Origin: Deltaproteobacteria bacterium
GTDB taxonomy: Bacteria; Desulfobacterota; Binatia; DP-6
Length of the DNA: 64,000 nt
Assembly: GCA_005888095.1 (NCBI GenBank)
Contig: VBKF01000094.1
Location: forward strand, 1-64,000
Direction of reading: 5' to 3'
In this document: piece after piece, positions 31,801 through 39,828 of the stretch
Position numbering within the stretch: the first letter of the stretch is position 1
Layout: each line of letters starts with the position of its first letter
Translations under genes and position numbers: made by a program
The notes under the pieces: generated by a model
What the model saw: the letters and a program-made list of their open reading frames with translations, nothing else
Databases searched by the model: none
What the model was told of the DNA's origin: nothing

Positions 31801-33654
31801 CTACGAGATTCTCTTGAGGAAACCCCTCTCGTTCTGCGCGAGCATCGCACCCCGGTGCCACGGATCCTTCCGCAGCGCCGCGAAGAGCTCCCGTCGCGTG
31901 CGTGGCCCACGGACCTCGTTCCGCGCGATGGGGTTCAGCGCGTACTGGTCACGTATCTTCTGGACGTCGTCGCACTTGATTGCCGCAAGAGTCAGGTCCG
32001 GATCGATCCGGTACGGCTCGGCGGCGCTCCGCCCGAGGATGCCGTTGCGGATCGTCCTCCGCGGGTCGGTTGCGAGCTGGGTCGGATCGTCGACGTCGCC
32101 GTCGAGGCCCCACGGCAGGTTGTACGTGGCCCTGGCCTCGTCCGACATCTGGAAGGCCCGCAGAGCCTCGATCAGCCCCTGCGGCGATCCACCCCAGAGG
32201 GCGTCGGTGCCCCACACCACTCGCTTCGGCCCGACGTAGTAGATCAGCTTGCCCAGGAGCCAGCTCCCGCGCGTGGGATTGCCAACGACCGAACCCCACA
32301 CCGAGCCGAGCTCGGCGTAGACGTTGGGAACGTTGGCGTGCGCCGCGTCGGACGGCGCCTCGCCCGCCGCAAGCGGCGTCCCGGGGCTGCCGCCGGGAGC
32401 GAAGTGTCGGGCCGACCAGCCGTTCTCGCGCAGCGCGGTGATGAAGTTGTCGACGCCGCGGCTCGTGGACGGCGCCGCGGTCTCGCCGGGGTAGGGCCCG
32501 TTGGCGCTCGTCCCCTGGTTCAGGGGTCCGCCGAGGCCGACGCCGTCGCCGTCGTAGCCCGAGTGGTAGATGATGAAGATCACGCCGGTGTTGCTCCCGA
32601 GATCCCAGAACATCGGCGCCACCACACCGACGTCGCGGGTGGCCGCCTTCTCCTGATCGAAGCTGGGCAACGCGAAGCCCTTGTGGGCGCAGAGGAGCGG
32701 CGGCATTCCGTACGTGTCCGAGAGATCCTTCACGTGCTGGATGAACTTGAGACCGAATGAGTCATCGAGCCACCAGCCGCTCGTGTTCGGAGCGTCACCC
32801 CAGGGCGTGTAGATCTTCCAGGCGCGGAGGTAGCCGTCGTTCTGGCCGTACTGGGCGGCGGCGGCGGTCATCAGATCCATCTCCTCCTGGAAGAAGACCG
32901 GATCCTGGCCGGCGGCGGTGAGCACCTGTTCGCTGTTGTCTCCAGCCGAACCCCGATTCGGCATCACGAACTTGTGGCAGTACGTGCGGCGCGTGCCGCC
33001 GGCGAGCGTGCGCACGATCTCGGCGGTGTTGATCGATTCGGAAAGCGGCAGCGGCTGGCCGTCCGGCTTCCAGGGAACGGCGGACAGGATGGTCACGTTG
33101 GTCGCGCTGTCGAGCATGAGCTCCTTCAGGTAATGGAAGCGGCTGAGACACTCGTTGCGGTCGAGCTCTCCGCAGCTCGCCTGGCTCCACGCGACGTAGA
33201 AGAACGCCGCTTCGCCGGTGTTCTCCGTGTACCACTCGGCGCTCGGCATCACGTGGTGGGTCTGGAGGTCCATGATGAATTCGCCGGCCAGGTTGTTGAG
33301 CTGGGAGCCGGGATACGCGAGATCGAAGTAGGTGGGCTCCCCGCGCGTTCCGATCGGGGCGTTCAGCCCGCAGCTGTCCTGGGCCCAGGCGTAGTACCCT
33401 CCCCTCGTCCCCATCACCTTGTTGATCGCCGCCAGGCAGATCGCATAAGCCGCGCCCGTCTGAAGAAACCTCCGCCGCGACATCCCCACCTTGCGGGCGG
33501 TCGCGTCACATTCCTCCCGGGCGACCTTCATGATCGCCTTCTGCTCCGGCGTCGGCTCGAGTGGGATGAACTCCTCATTCGAGACCGGGAGCACGTCGAT
33601 CGGCAAGCGATCGGTCAGCGACTCCTCCATCAGAGCCTTCAACCGCTTCGGCAT
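31801..33654 (-). CDS. Tat-exported amidohydrolase-family (amidohydrolase 2) protein
   Basis: 617 aa. An unusually long n-region (~58 residues) precedes a twin-arginine motif SRRRFLQ at 59-65 and a hydrophobic stretch. The enzyme part has MDLQTHHVMP (H133, H134) in the place of the first metal motif, LLCAHKGFALP (His), YAELGSVWG, and VVWGTDALWGG (Asp), which together fit the metal-dependent TIM-barrel hydrolase/decarboxylase group. GGAGGGGAGG precedes the ATG. It is the first gene of the four-gene export operon, 23 bp before the copper monooxygenase. It could hydrolyse or decarboxylate the oxidised product in the periplasm. Confidence 0.82.
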   Translation of the reverse strand: MPKRLKALMEESLTDRLPIDVLPVSNEEFIPLEPTPEQKAIMKVAREECDATARKVGMSRRRFLQTGAAYAICLAAINKVMGTRGGYYAWAQDSCGLNAPIGTRGEPTYFDLAYPGSQLNNLAGEFIMDLQTHHVMPSAEWYTENTGEAAFFYVAWSQASCGELDRNECLSRFHYLKELMLDSATNVTILSAVPWKPDGQPLPLSESINTAEIVRTLAGGTRRTYCHKFVMPNRGSAGDNSEQVLTAAGQDPVFFQEEMDLMTAAAAQYGQNDGYLRAWKIYTPWGDAPNTSGWWLDDSFGLKFIQHVKDLSDTYGMPPLLCAHKGFALPSFDQEKAATRDVGVVAPMFWDLGSNTGVIFIIYHSGYDGDGVGLGGPLNQGTSANGPYPGETAAPSTSRGVDNFITALRENGWSARHFAPGGSPGTPLAAGEAPSDAAHANVPNVYAELGSVWGSVVGNPTRGSWLLGKLIYYVGPKRVVWGTDALWGGSPQGLIEALRAFQMSDEARATYNLPWGLDGDVDDPTQLATDPRRTIRNGILGRSAAEPYRIDPDLTLAAIKCDDVQKIRDQYALNPIARNEVRGPRTRRELFAALRKDPWHRGAMLAQNERGFLKRIS

Positions 33655-33695
33655 TGTGTCCTCCCCTCCGGCCGGCCCGCCCGACGACGAACGCC

Positions 33696-33790
33696 TCAGC
33701 CACCGCCCAGAGTTCGTCTCGGTCCCGCCGGCAGTTTCGTTGACGACGTCCCCGCGAGATGGAACGTGACCGGGCCGACACTCAAGTGGG
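33696..33790 (-). pseudogene. remnant of a choice-of-anchor V domain
   Basis: The minus strand reads VGPVTFHLAG, close to AGPVTFYLAG in the product of 25734-28145. The DNA following it matches that gene's AACGTCGTCAA segment with one base missing. If the frame is corrected, VVNETAGGTETNSG follows, as expected for the domain end. There is no start codon or upstream domain. It is a short decayed copy just before the amidohydrolase gene. Confidence 0.5.
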
Positions 33791-33864
33791 AGTGACCTGC
33801 GAGCTCATGATCGTGGTGTCGTCGCACGTCGCACGCGGAGGGTGATTGTAGAGATCGCAGCTGG

Positions 33865-34156
33865 TTACCCGACGAGCCGCTGGCGTTGCGTTTCGTAGAG
33901 CTCCTGGGCGGAGGTGTCGCCCGTGTCCATGAACGACAGCAGGACGGCCGTCGGCTGGAAGTTGACCCTCGGCTGATCGGCGGGCTTCCCGGCGAAGATC
34001 CGGTTGCAGGCCCGATCGTAGGCGCCCCCCCCGCGGCTCTTCCCCCGGAGGGGTCGACAAGTGGAGCAGCTTCGCACCGGGGCAGGAGGCGTTGTCGTTG
34101 GCGACAACCGTCAGACATGACCCCTCCTTCCCGTTTGCGGTGCGCGGTCCTGCCAC
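33865..34156 (-). pseudogene. small hypothetical gene broken at an eight-G run
   Basis: A GTG at 34156 follows GAGGAG by 4 nt and opens a frame with strong GC3 bias (CLTVVANDNASCPGAKLLHL). At a run of eight G (minus strand, 34032-34025) the biased frame shifts, and coding continues as AYDRACNRIFAGKPADQPRV to QRLVG and a stop at 33865. Joining the two halves gives about 96 residues. It could be a pseudogene, a phase-variable gene slipping at the G run, or a sequencing error. No family recognised. Confidence 0.5.
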
Positions 34157-34524
34157 TCCGCTCCTCGCTGGAAGAAGCTGACTGTGATCGGAACTTGATT
34201 GGGTGCGAGGCTGTCCATACTGCGGCGACCCGCAACCGCAATACCGTCACCCCTATGGTGAAATTCACCTCCAACTAGTGTTGTGGCCCCCTCCAGGCTT
34301 CGTGATTTGCCCACCCTGGCCGGGGACCTCGGCGTTCTCGCCGGCTTCTCTTGACGCCACCGGGTCGCAGGACGGGCCCTCTCCGCCGCGAGGGGTGCGA
34401 CAACTCTCGCCGCGTGCCGTCCACACGGGCCTTCGACGCCGCTCGCGACGATGTGAGGGCGGCCCGCCGAGCCGTTACCGGTGCACATCCGCAGTGCGCC
34501 CGCGCGCCTGATGAAGGATCTCGG
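34157..34524. other. non-coding stretch in the decayed region
   Basis: About 370 bp between the frameshifted small gene and the truncated outer-membrane gene. No frame shows consistent codon bias, and I see no RNA gene or strong hairpin. Its AT content is locally higher (for example around 34240-34280), consistent with relaxed, non-coding sequence that may include the small gene's promoter. Confidence 0.4.
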
Positions 34525-34917
34525 TTACGGGCGCGGGTAGCACTGATACTTCAGCCCAAGGCCCAGATTCTCGAAGCCACTCCTGAGGGACGCGTGATCC
34601 ACGCTCAGCAGTTCGAGACCACCGCTCACGGAGACTTCGAGGTTCGACGTGATGCGCTTCTTCAGCTCGGCCCCGATCTCCGTGATCGTCGACCGCCGTT
34701 CGCCGCCCCCGGCCGGTTTCCGAATGTGGAGCAGCGAGGGCATTGACAGCTCGTCCTCCACGAACGGCTCCGCGATCACCAGTTGATCCGAGAACAGTCG
34801 CTGACCGATGACCTCCTGGCCAAATGCCCTGGGTAATCCGACGCCTGAAACGATGAGATACATGAGCAGGTGAAGAATGGCGCGCGCACCTGGGCACAGA
34901 GGGCCGGCCGGCGACAT
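34525..34917 (-). pseudogene. truncated outer-membrane beta-barrel/transporter-like protein
   Basis: 130 codons. A hydrophobic signal-like segment (LLMYLIVSGVGLPRAFGQ) precedes FSDQLVIAEPFVEDELSMPS, TEIGAELKKRITSNLEVSVS and GFENLGLGLKYQ. This is the N-terminal strand pattern of a family of outer-membrane proteins that normally run to over 250 residues. The frame stops after LKYQCYPRP, so most of the barrel is missing. Out-of-frame sequence after that shows no clear continuation. I interpret it as a gene truncated at its 3' end. Confidence 0.5.
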
Positions 34918-35039
34918 CAGGCACGGCGCGCTGGTACGGGTGAGCAGCCTCGCGGAGCGCGGAGCACGGCGGCCGTTATACTACGGCCCTCGGCAGCCGC
35001 CTGCTGGAACCACGTCGGCTGGGGGCTACGTTCGCGCGG

Positions 35040-35636
35040 TCAGTCGTCAGGACCCGCCGCCGGACCGGCGTCCACGAACTTCTCCGCGGCGGCCGGCGCG
35101 GCGATCATCCCCGTCTGCCGCGCGTAGGCGAAGAGCCCGCCCGCGGCGATCACCGGTCCCGCGTCGCCGAGGGGTCTCAGCGCGTGCACGGCCCCCGTCG
35201 CCACGTTCGTCAGCGTGTTGGCCTCGAGGTCGAGGATCGCCTCCTCGTTCGTGCGAAAGGCGTCCACGAGGCGCGCGGGGGTCTCGCAGGGATAGAGTTC
35301 GCCGGTGGCGACGCAGTTCCGGAAGAAGATGCGGGCGAACGACTCGGCCACCACCGCCTTCGTCCCCGCCGCCCCGAGCGCGATGGGCGCGTGCTCCCGC
35401 GACGACCCGCAGCCGAAATTCTTCCCCGCCACGATGATCGTGTACGGCGTCGTCATCCCTTCGGGCGGCACGAACGGCGGCTGGTCCGGCGTCCGCGCCA
35501 GCCCGGCGAGCGCATAGCTCCCGAGCTTGCAGTACTCCTCGGGGATGGTGGGCACGAGGTTCAGGTATTCGGCCGGGATGATCTGGTCGGTGTCGATGTT
35601 GTCGCCCAGCACGTAGACGCGGCCCCGGATCGTCAT
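35040..35636 (-). CDS. leuD: 3-isopropylmalate dehydratase small subunit
   Basis: 198 aa. Pairs with LeuC to isomerise 2- to 3-isopropylmalate. Motifs: VYVLGDNIDTDQIIPAEYL at the N-terminus, NFGCGSSREHAPIAL, and the FRNCVATGELYP block. The ATG at 35636 overlaps the leuC stop (ATGA). The sequence is of the short, HacB/LeuD2-like form. Upstream open sequence in the same frame is only leuC read out of frame. Confidence 0.95.
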   Translation of the reverse strand: MTIRGRVYVLGDNIDTDQIIPAEYLNLVPTIPEEYCKLGSYALAGLARTPDQPPFVPPEGMTTPYTIIVAGKNFGCGSSREHAPIALGAAGTKAVVAESFARIFFRNCVATGELYPCETPARLVDAFRTNEEAILDLEANTLTNVATGAVHALRPLGDAGPVIAAGGLFAYARQTGMIAAPAAAEKFVDAGPAAGPDD

Positions 35637-36934
35637 TGCAGGAGCTCCCGCGGGTCGGTGATGTGGCCCGTCACGGCGGAGGCCGCAACGGTGTAGGGCG
35701 AGGCGAGGTAGACCTGTCCCTCCTTGGCGCCCATGCGGCCGGGGAAGTTGCGGTTGGTGGTGGAGATGCAGACCTCGGGGCCGTTGATGCGCCCGAAGGT
35801 GTCGCGCGGGCCGCCGAGGCAGGCGGCGCACGAGGCGTCGATCGAGATCTGACAACCGGCGTCGCGGAAGATGTCGAGCAACGGGCGGCCGTCGACGGTG
35901 TGCGTACGGAGGCCGGTCGAGACCTCGGTGGTCGACGGCACGAGGAAGGTGTCCACCGCCACCCGGCGCCCCTTGAGCACCCGGGCCGCATTGATGAAGT
36001 CGGTGATCTTGCCGCCGGTGCACGAGCCGATGTAGGCGCGCGTCAGCCGCACGTCCTTGAGCTCGCGCGCGAGCGCGCGGTTGTCGGGCGAGTGCGGCTT
36101 GGCGACCACGGGCTCGAGCCGCCCGGCGTCGTAACGGCGCTCGAAGCAGAAGGTGGCGCCCGGGTCGTTCGTCACCTCGGTGAACGGCCTCTTCGTGCGC
36201 GCGCCGACGTAGGCGCGCGTCGTCTGGTCGGCCGCGATGATGCCGTTCTTGCCGCCCGCCTCGATCACCATGTTGGCGAGCGTCATCCGCTCCTCCATCG
36301 ACAGGCGCATGACGGCGTCTCCCGCGAATTCCATCGCCCGATACGTTGCCCCGTCGACACCGACGTCGCCGATGATCTGGAGGATCAGGTCCTTGGCGAG
36401 GATGTACGGCGGCACCTCGCCCTCGAAGACGAAGTGCATCGTCGGCGGCACCTTGAGCAGGAGCTTGCCGGTCCCCATGACGAAGGCGGCGTCGGTGTTG
36501 CCGATGCCGGTGGCGAACTCGTTGAAGGCGCCGGCCGTGCAGGTGTGGGAGTCGGTCCCGAAGAGCACCTCGCCGGGGCGGGTGTGGCCCTCCTCGGCGA
36601 GCGCGATGTGGCAGACGCCCTTGTAGCGCGGCGTGCCGACGTCGTAGAGGTGCGGGAGGCCCTGCTCGCCGGCGAACTCGCGCAGGATGTCCACGTTGCG
36701 GTGGGCCTTGTCGTCCTTGGTGAAGATATAGTGGTCCGGGATGAGGACCACGCGGTCGCGGTCCCAGACGCGTGCCGCTTTGCCGAACTCGCGCCGGAAG
36801 ATGCCGATCGTGCCTGGCCCGCAGACGTCGTGGGTCATGAGGACGTCGGCCGCCACCCAGACGTTGTCGCCGGGCTCGACCGTCCGCTTCCCGGCCGCGC
36901 GCGCCAGGATCTTCTCGGTCATGGTCATACTCAT
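35633..36934 (-). CDS. leuC: 3-isopropylmalate dehydratase large subunit
   Basis: 433 aa. Aconitase-family enzyme carrying a 4Fe-4S cluster: the Cys ligands are in YIGSCTGG and DASCAACLGG. TMTEKILARAAG opens the protein, with LFGTDSHTCTAGAFNEFATGIG and the closing GRMGAKEGQVYLASPYT typical of the family. The ATG at 36934 overlaps the leuA stop (ATGA), and the end overlaps leuD the same way, so leuA, leuC and leuD are translationally coupled. Confidence 0.96.
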   Translation of the reverse strand: MSMTMTEKILARAAGKRTVEPGDNVWVAADVLMTHDVCGPGTIGIFRREFGKAARVWDRDRVVLIPDHYIFTKDDKAHRNVDILREFAGEQGLPHLYDVGTPRYKGVCHIALAEEGHTRPGEVLFGTDSHTCTAGAFNEFATGIGNTDAAFVMGTGKLLLKVPPTMHFVFEGEVPPYILAKDLILQIIGDVGVDGATYRAMEFAGDAVMRLSMEERMTLANMVIEAGGKNGIIAADQTTRAYVGARTKRPFTEVTNDPGATFCFERRYDAGRLEPVVAKPHSPDNRALARELKDVRLTRAYIGSCTGGKITDFINAARVLKGRRVAVDTFLVPSTTEVSTGLRTHTVDGRPLLDIFRDAGCQISIDASCAACLGGPRDTFGRINGPEVCISTTNRNFPGRMGAKEGQVYLASPYTVAASAVTGHITDPRELLQ

Positions 36935-38481
36935 GGCCCGACCTCCGCCGTCTGGATCTGCTGGCGGTGGAGGCGCCGGTAAGCGAGCCGGTTGAGCGCG
37001 TTCAGGTAGGCGAGCGCGCTCGCCTGGATGATGTCGGTGTGGCTCCCCTGTCCGAGCACGGTGATGCCGGCCTCCGAGACCAGGCACGACACCTCGCCCT
37101 GCGCGTCGGTGCCGCCGGTGATCGCCTTGACGGCATAGCGCTCGAGCTGCGGGTGCTGCCCGGTGAGGTCGCCGATCACCTTGTAGCAGGCGTCGACCAT
37201 GCCGTCGCCGGTGCCCGATCCCATCACCTCCTCGCCGTCGATCTTGAGCTTCACGGTGGCATGCGGCACGGCCATGCTCGAGGAGGTGACGTTCAGGTAG
37301 GTGAGGACGTAACGCTCGCTCGCGCCGCCGCGCACCGACTGCTGCGCCACGAGCGCGATCAGGTCCTCGTCGTAGACGCTCTTCTTGGCGTCCGCCAGCG
37401 CCTTGAAGCGGTCGAACGCGACGTTCATGTCGACGTCTGTCGTGTCGAGGCCGAGCTCGCGCAGCCGCGCGACGAAGGCGTGCCGCCCCGAGTGCTTGCC
37501 GAGGACCAGGCGGTTCGAGTCGAGGCCGACCGACTCGGGCCGCATGATCTCGTAGTTGAGGCGGTTCTTGAGCACGCCGTCCTGGTGGATGCCGGCCTCG
37601 TGCGCGAACGCGTTGTCGCCGACGATCGGCTTGTTCACCGGCACGGTGAGGCCGGTGATCTGCGCGAGCAGCCGGCTGGTCGGGTAGATCTGCTCGGTCA
37701 CGATGCCGGTGTCGACGCCGAAGCGGTCGCCGCGGGTCTTGATCGCCATGACGACCTCTTCCATGGCGGTGTTGCCGGCCCGCTCGCCGATGCCGTTGAC
37801 CGTGCACTCGATCTGTCGCGCGCCGTTCTGCACGGCGGCCAGCGAGTTGGCGACCGCCATCCCGAGGTCGTTGTGGCAGTGGGCGCTCCAGATGACGCGG
37901 TCCGCCCCCTTGACCCGCTCGCGGAGCAGCCGGAAGAGCGCGCCGTACTCCTCGGGGAGCGCGTAGCCCGTCGTGTCGGGGACGTTGATCGTCCGCGCCC
38001 CGGCCTCGATCACGGCGGAGAAGACCTCGATCAGGTACTCGGGGTCGCTGCGCGAGGCGTCCTCGGCGGAGAACTCGACGTAGTCGAGGTGCTTCTTGGC
38101 GCGCGTGACCGCCCACACCGCGGCGTCGAGCACGTCCTTCCGGCTCATCATGAGCTTGTGCTTCAGGTGAATGTCGGAGGTGGCGATGAAGATGTGGATG
38201 CCGGGCCGCTTGGCGCGCTCGACGGCGCGGAGGGCGCGGTCGACGTCCTGCTCCCGGGTGCGCGCCAGCGAGAGGACGATGGGCCGCGAGACGGCCTCCG
38301 CGACGCGGCGCACCGCCTCGAAGTCGCCCTCGGACGACGCCGCGAACCCGGCCTCGATCACGTCGACGCCGAGGTGCTCGAGCTGGCGGGCGATCGCCAG
38401 CTTCTCCTCCACGTTCATGGTCGCGCCGGGCGACTGCTCGCCGTCGCGCAGCGTCGTGTCGAAGATCTGAACCCGGTCCAT
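36931..38481 (-). CDS. leuA: 2-isopropylmalate synthase
   Basis: 516 aa. Condenses acetyl-CoA with 2-ketoisovalerate, the first committed step of leucine synthesis. The catalytic barrel shows [18 protein letters not shown], the metal HxH in [11 protein letters not shown], and [10 protein letters not shown]. The C-terminal part (~390-510) is the LeuA allosteric domain that binds leucine, with [20 protein letters not shown] lies 7 nt before the ATG. It is preceded by a leucine-rich leader peptide and attenuator (38530-38674), so control is both transcriptional and by feedback. Confidence 0.97.
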   Translation of the reverse strand: MDRVQIFDTTLRDGEQSPGATMNVEEKLAIARQLEHLGVDVIEAGFAASSEGDFEAVRRVAEAVSRPIVLSLARTREQDVDRALRAVERAKRPGIHIFIATSDIHLKHKLMMSRKDVLDAAVWAVTRAKKHLDYVEFSAEDASRSDPEYLIEVFSAVIEAGARTINVPDTTGYALPEEYGALFRLLRERVKGADRVIWSAHCHNDLGMAVANSLAAVQNGARQIECTVNGIGERAGNTAMEEVVMAIKTRGDRFGVDTGIVTEQIYPTSRLLAQITGLTVPVNKPIVGDNAFAHEAGIHQDGVLKNRLNYEIMRPESVGLDSNRLVLGKHSGRHAFVARLRELGLDTTDVDMNVAFDRFKALADAKKSVYDEDLIALVAQQSVRGGASERYVLTYLNVTSSSMAVPHATVKLKIDGEEVMGSGTGDGMVDACYKVIGDLTGQHPQLERYAVKAITGGTDAQGEVSCLVSEAGITVLGQGSHTDIIQASALAYLNALNRLAYRRLHRQQIQTAEVGP

Positions 38482-38529
38482 CGTCTTCTCCTTTCGTCCG
38501 ACGGACCCCCCGCCTCGTGGCCCAGAAAC

Positions 38530-38562
38530 AAAAAAGCCACGAGCGGAAGGTCCGCCCGTGGC
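38530..38562 (-). terminator. leu operon attenuator terminator
   Basis: On the minus strand GCCACGGGCGGA (38562-38551) pairs with TCCGCTCGTGGC (38547-38536) around the loop CCT, with one G-U pair, and six T follow (38535-38530). It stands 48 bp before leuA and 28 bp after the leader-peptide stop. Its left arm can alternatively pair with CCGCCCG in the end of the leader coding sequence (within 38611-38618), which would break the terminator. This is the classical attenuation layout. Confidence 0.85.
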
Positions 38563-38590
38563 ATCTCGCCGAGCTTGGGTTCTCGAGTCC

Positions 38591-38674
38591 CTACGCTCGG
38601 GCGAGAGCCGCGGGCGGGCTGCTAAGCAGCAGGCCCAGGGCCAGTCCGAGCAGGAGTAGGGACAGCGCGTTCAC
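38591..38674 (-). CDS. leuL: leucine operon leader peptide
   Basis: 27 codons beginning GTG AAC GCG CTG and ending at TAG. Eleven codons are Leu, mostly in the first 17, including two short runs (CTA CTC CTG CTC and CTG CTG CTT). Ribosome stalling on these codons when charged leucyl-tRNA is scarce would free the antiterminator and allow leuA-leuC-leuD expression. No ribosome binding site precedes the GTG. The predicted transcription start lies only a few bases upstream, so the leader may be translated as a leaderless message. Confidence 0.75.
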   Translation of the reverse strand: MNALSLLLLGLALGLLLSSPPAALARA

Positions 38675-38683
38675 TGAGTGAAG

Positions 38684-38712
38684 GCGTTACCCGCGTGGCG
38701 CCGGCTTGTCAA
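38684..38712 (-). promoter_or_regulatory. sigma70-type promoter of the leu leader and leuA-leuC-leuD
   Basis: A perfect TTGACA (38712-38707) is followed after 17 bp by TAACGC (38689-38684), a weak -10. Transcription would start at about 38677, three bases before the leader GTG at 38674. Confidence 0.55.
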
Positions 38713-38790
38713 GCACAATCGATTCGGAGGCGGCGGCGCGCCCCCCCAGCCCGGCGCCGACGACGATCACCTTCTTCGGTGCCGTCGCCG
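38687..38790 (-). pseudogene. N-terminal scrap of an FAD/NAD-binding oxidoreductase
   Basis: One minus-strand frame reads APKKVIVVGAGLGGRAAA and stops 15 residues later at 38687. KKVxVVGAGLGGxAAA is the dinucleotide-binding fingerprint that opens phytoene-desaturase and amine-oxidase-type flavoproteins. Nothing after it resembles the family, and no start codon precedes it in frame. It overlaps the leu promoter, so any remnant is now non-coding. Short, so uncertain. Confidence 0.35.
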
Positions 38791-38967
38791 GCGCCGGGGG
38801 TCCGCCGCCCCGGCCCGCCGGGTGATCCGGCAGGCAGATGGTCGACGGTCGCCCAAGGCGCCTCCGCGCGAGGCAGTCCGGCCGGCCGGATGGGGCGCAG
38901 GACCATCCAGTGTTGACTAGCTCTTCCCCCGGGCCGCGAAAAGGCAGCTTCGCCGGGGATTTTTACC
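38791..38967. other. intergenic region between the leu promoter and the GAF-LuxR regulator
   Basis: About 180 bp of GC-rich sequence downstream of the regulator stop. No gene or RNA is visible. A short AT-rich patch follows the GGGGATTTTTACCC sequence near 38957. Confidence 0.35.
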
Positions 38968-39789
38968 CTACGGGGCGTGGACCAGGAGGCTGCCGACGAG
39001 ACCGTGCATCGTGGACACGCTGCGGCGCAGCTTCAGCCGCTCGATGTAATGGCCGACCGTGCGTGGGCTCAGGCCCGTCGCCTCGGCGATCTCCTTGTGG
39101 GTCTTGTCGGCAATGAGCAGCCGCGCGATCGCCCGCTCCTTCCCGGCGAGGCCCAGGAGTGGAGGCGCCGCTGCGCGGGGGCGAGCGAGCTGCACCGCGA
39201 CGCTCGCCACGTGGGCGAGCAGCTTGAGCACGATCTCCTGGTCGCCGGTGCACTGCCAGCACCCCTTCTTCGCCGCCGCGAGCGTGCCGATCGGTCCCTC
39301 TGGCCCACGCAGCGGCACGATGCACAGGCCCCGCACGTCATTGCGGCGCGAGAAGGCGGCGCGCGGGTTGTCACGCAGCCGCCGCACGTCCCCGCAGCGC
39401 AGCGTCCGACCAGAGGTAATGACGGTGCCGCTGAGGCTCGCCGCCACCGGCAGCCGGGTCCCATGGATGGCACCCGGCGCCCCGTACACGCTCACCACCT
39501 CGAGCTCCTGCCGGTCTTCGCGCAGCAGGTTGATCGCCACCATCCGCACCCCGCAGAGATGCGCGGCGCCCTGCACGATCGAGGCGAGCAGCCGCTCGAG
39601 GCCCGTATGCGCGGTCGCCTCCTCGAGCAGGCGATGGAGAAACGTCACCAGCGCGAGTTCGGCCGCCCGAGGCGGTTGCGCTCGCGGCTCGCGCGCGCCG
39701 AGCGGGACCACCACCTTCGAGCGGGCCGCTCGCCGGGCCGCTCCAACGTTCAGGCGACCCACGCCTCCGGTGGTCGACGGGCTCCTCAT
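38968..39789 (-). CDS. GAF-domain LuxR-type transcriptional regulator
   Basis: 273 aa. Residues ~55-200 form a GAF sensor domain (LLASIVQGAAHLCGVRMVAINLL...GLCIVPLRGPEGPIGTLAAAKK), which may bind a small molecule or respond to redox through WQC. The C-terminal LuxR HTH reads KERAIARLLIADKTHKEIAEATGLSPRTVGHYIERLKLRRSV. There is no receiver domain, so it is probably a one-component regulator. It lies 39 bp behind the secreted hydrolase gene on the same strand and may regulate it. No clear ribosome site precedes the ATG. Confidence 0.85.
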   Translation of the reverse strand: MRSPSTTGGVGRLNVGAARRAARSKVVVPLGAREPRAQPPRAAELALVTFLHRLLEEATAHTGLERLLASIVQGAAHLCGVRMVAINLLREDRQELEVVSVYGAPGAIHGTRLPVAASLSGTVITSGRTLRCGDVRRLRDNPRAAFSRRNDVRGLCIVPLRGPEGPIGTLAAAKKGCWQCTGDQEIVLKLLAHVASVAVQLARPRAAAPPLLGLAGKERAIARLLIADKTHKEIAEATGLSPRTVGHYIERLKLRRSVSTMHGLVGSLLVHAP

Positions 39790-39828
39790 GGCGCGTGCTG
39801 CTGGGTAGCGCGGTTGGCGCGTGCCCTC

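Noticed and set aside
34742-34770. TTGACA on the plus strand inside the truncated outer-membrane gene
   Set aside because: No -10 at a workable distance and no plus-strand gene downstream.
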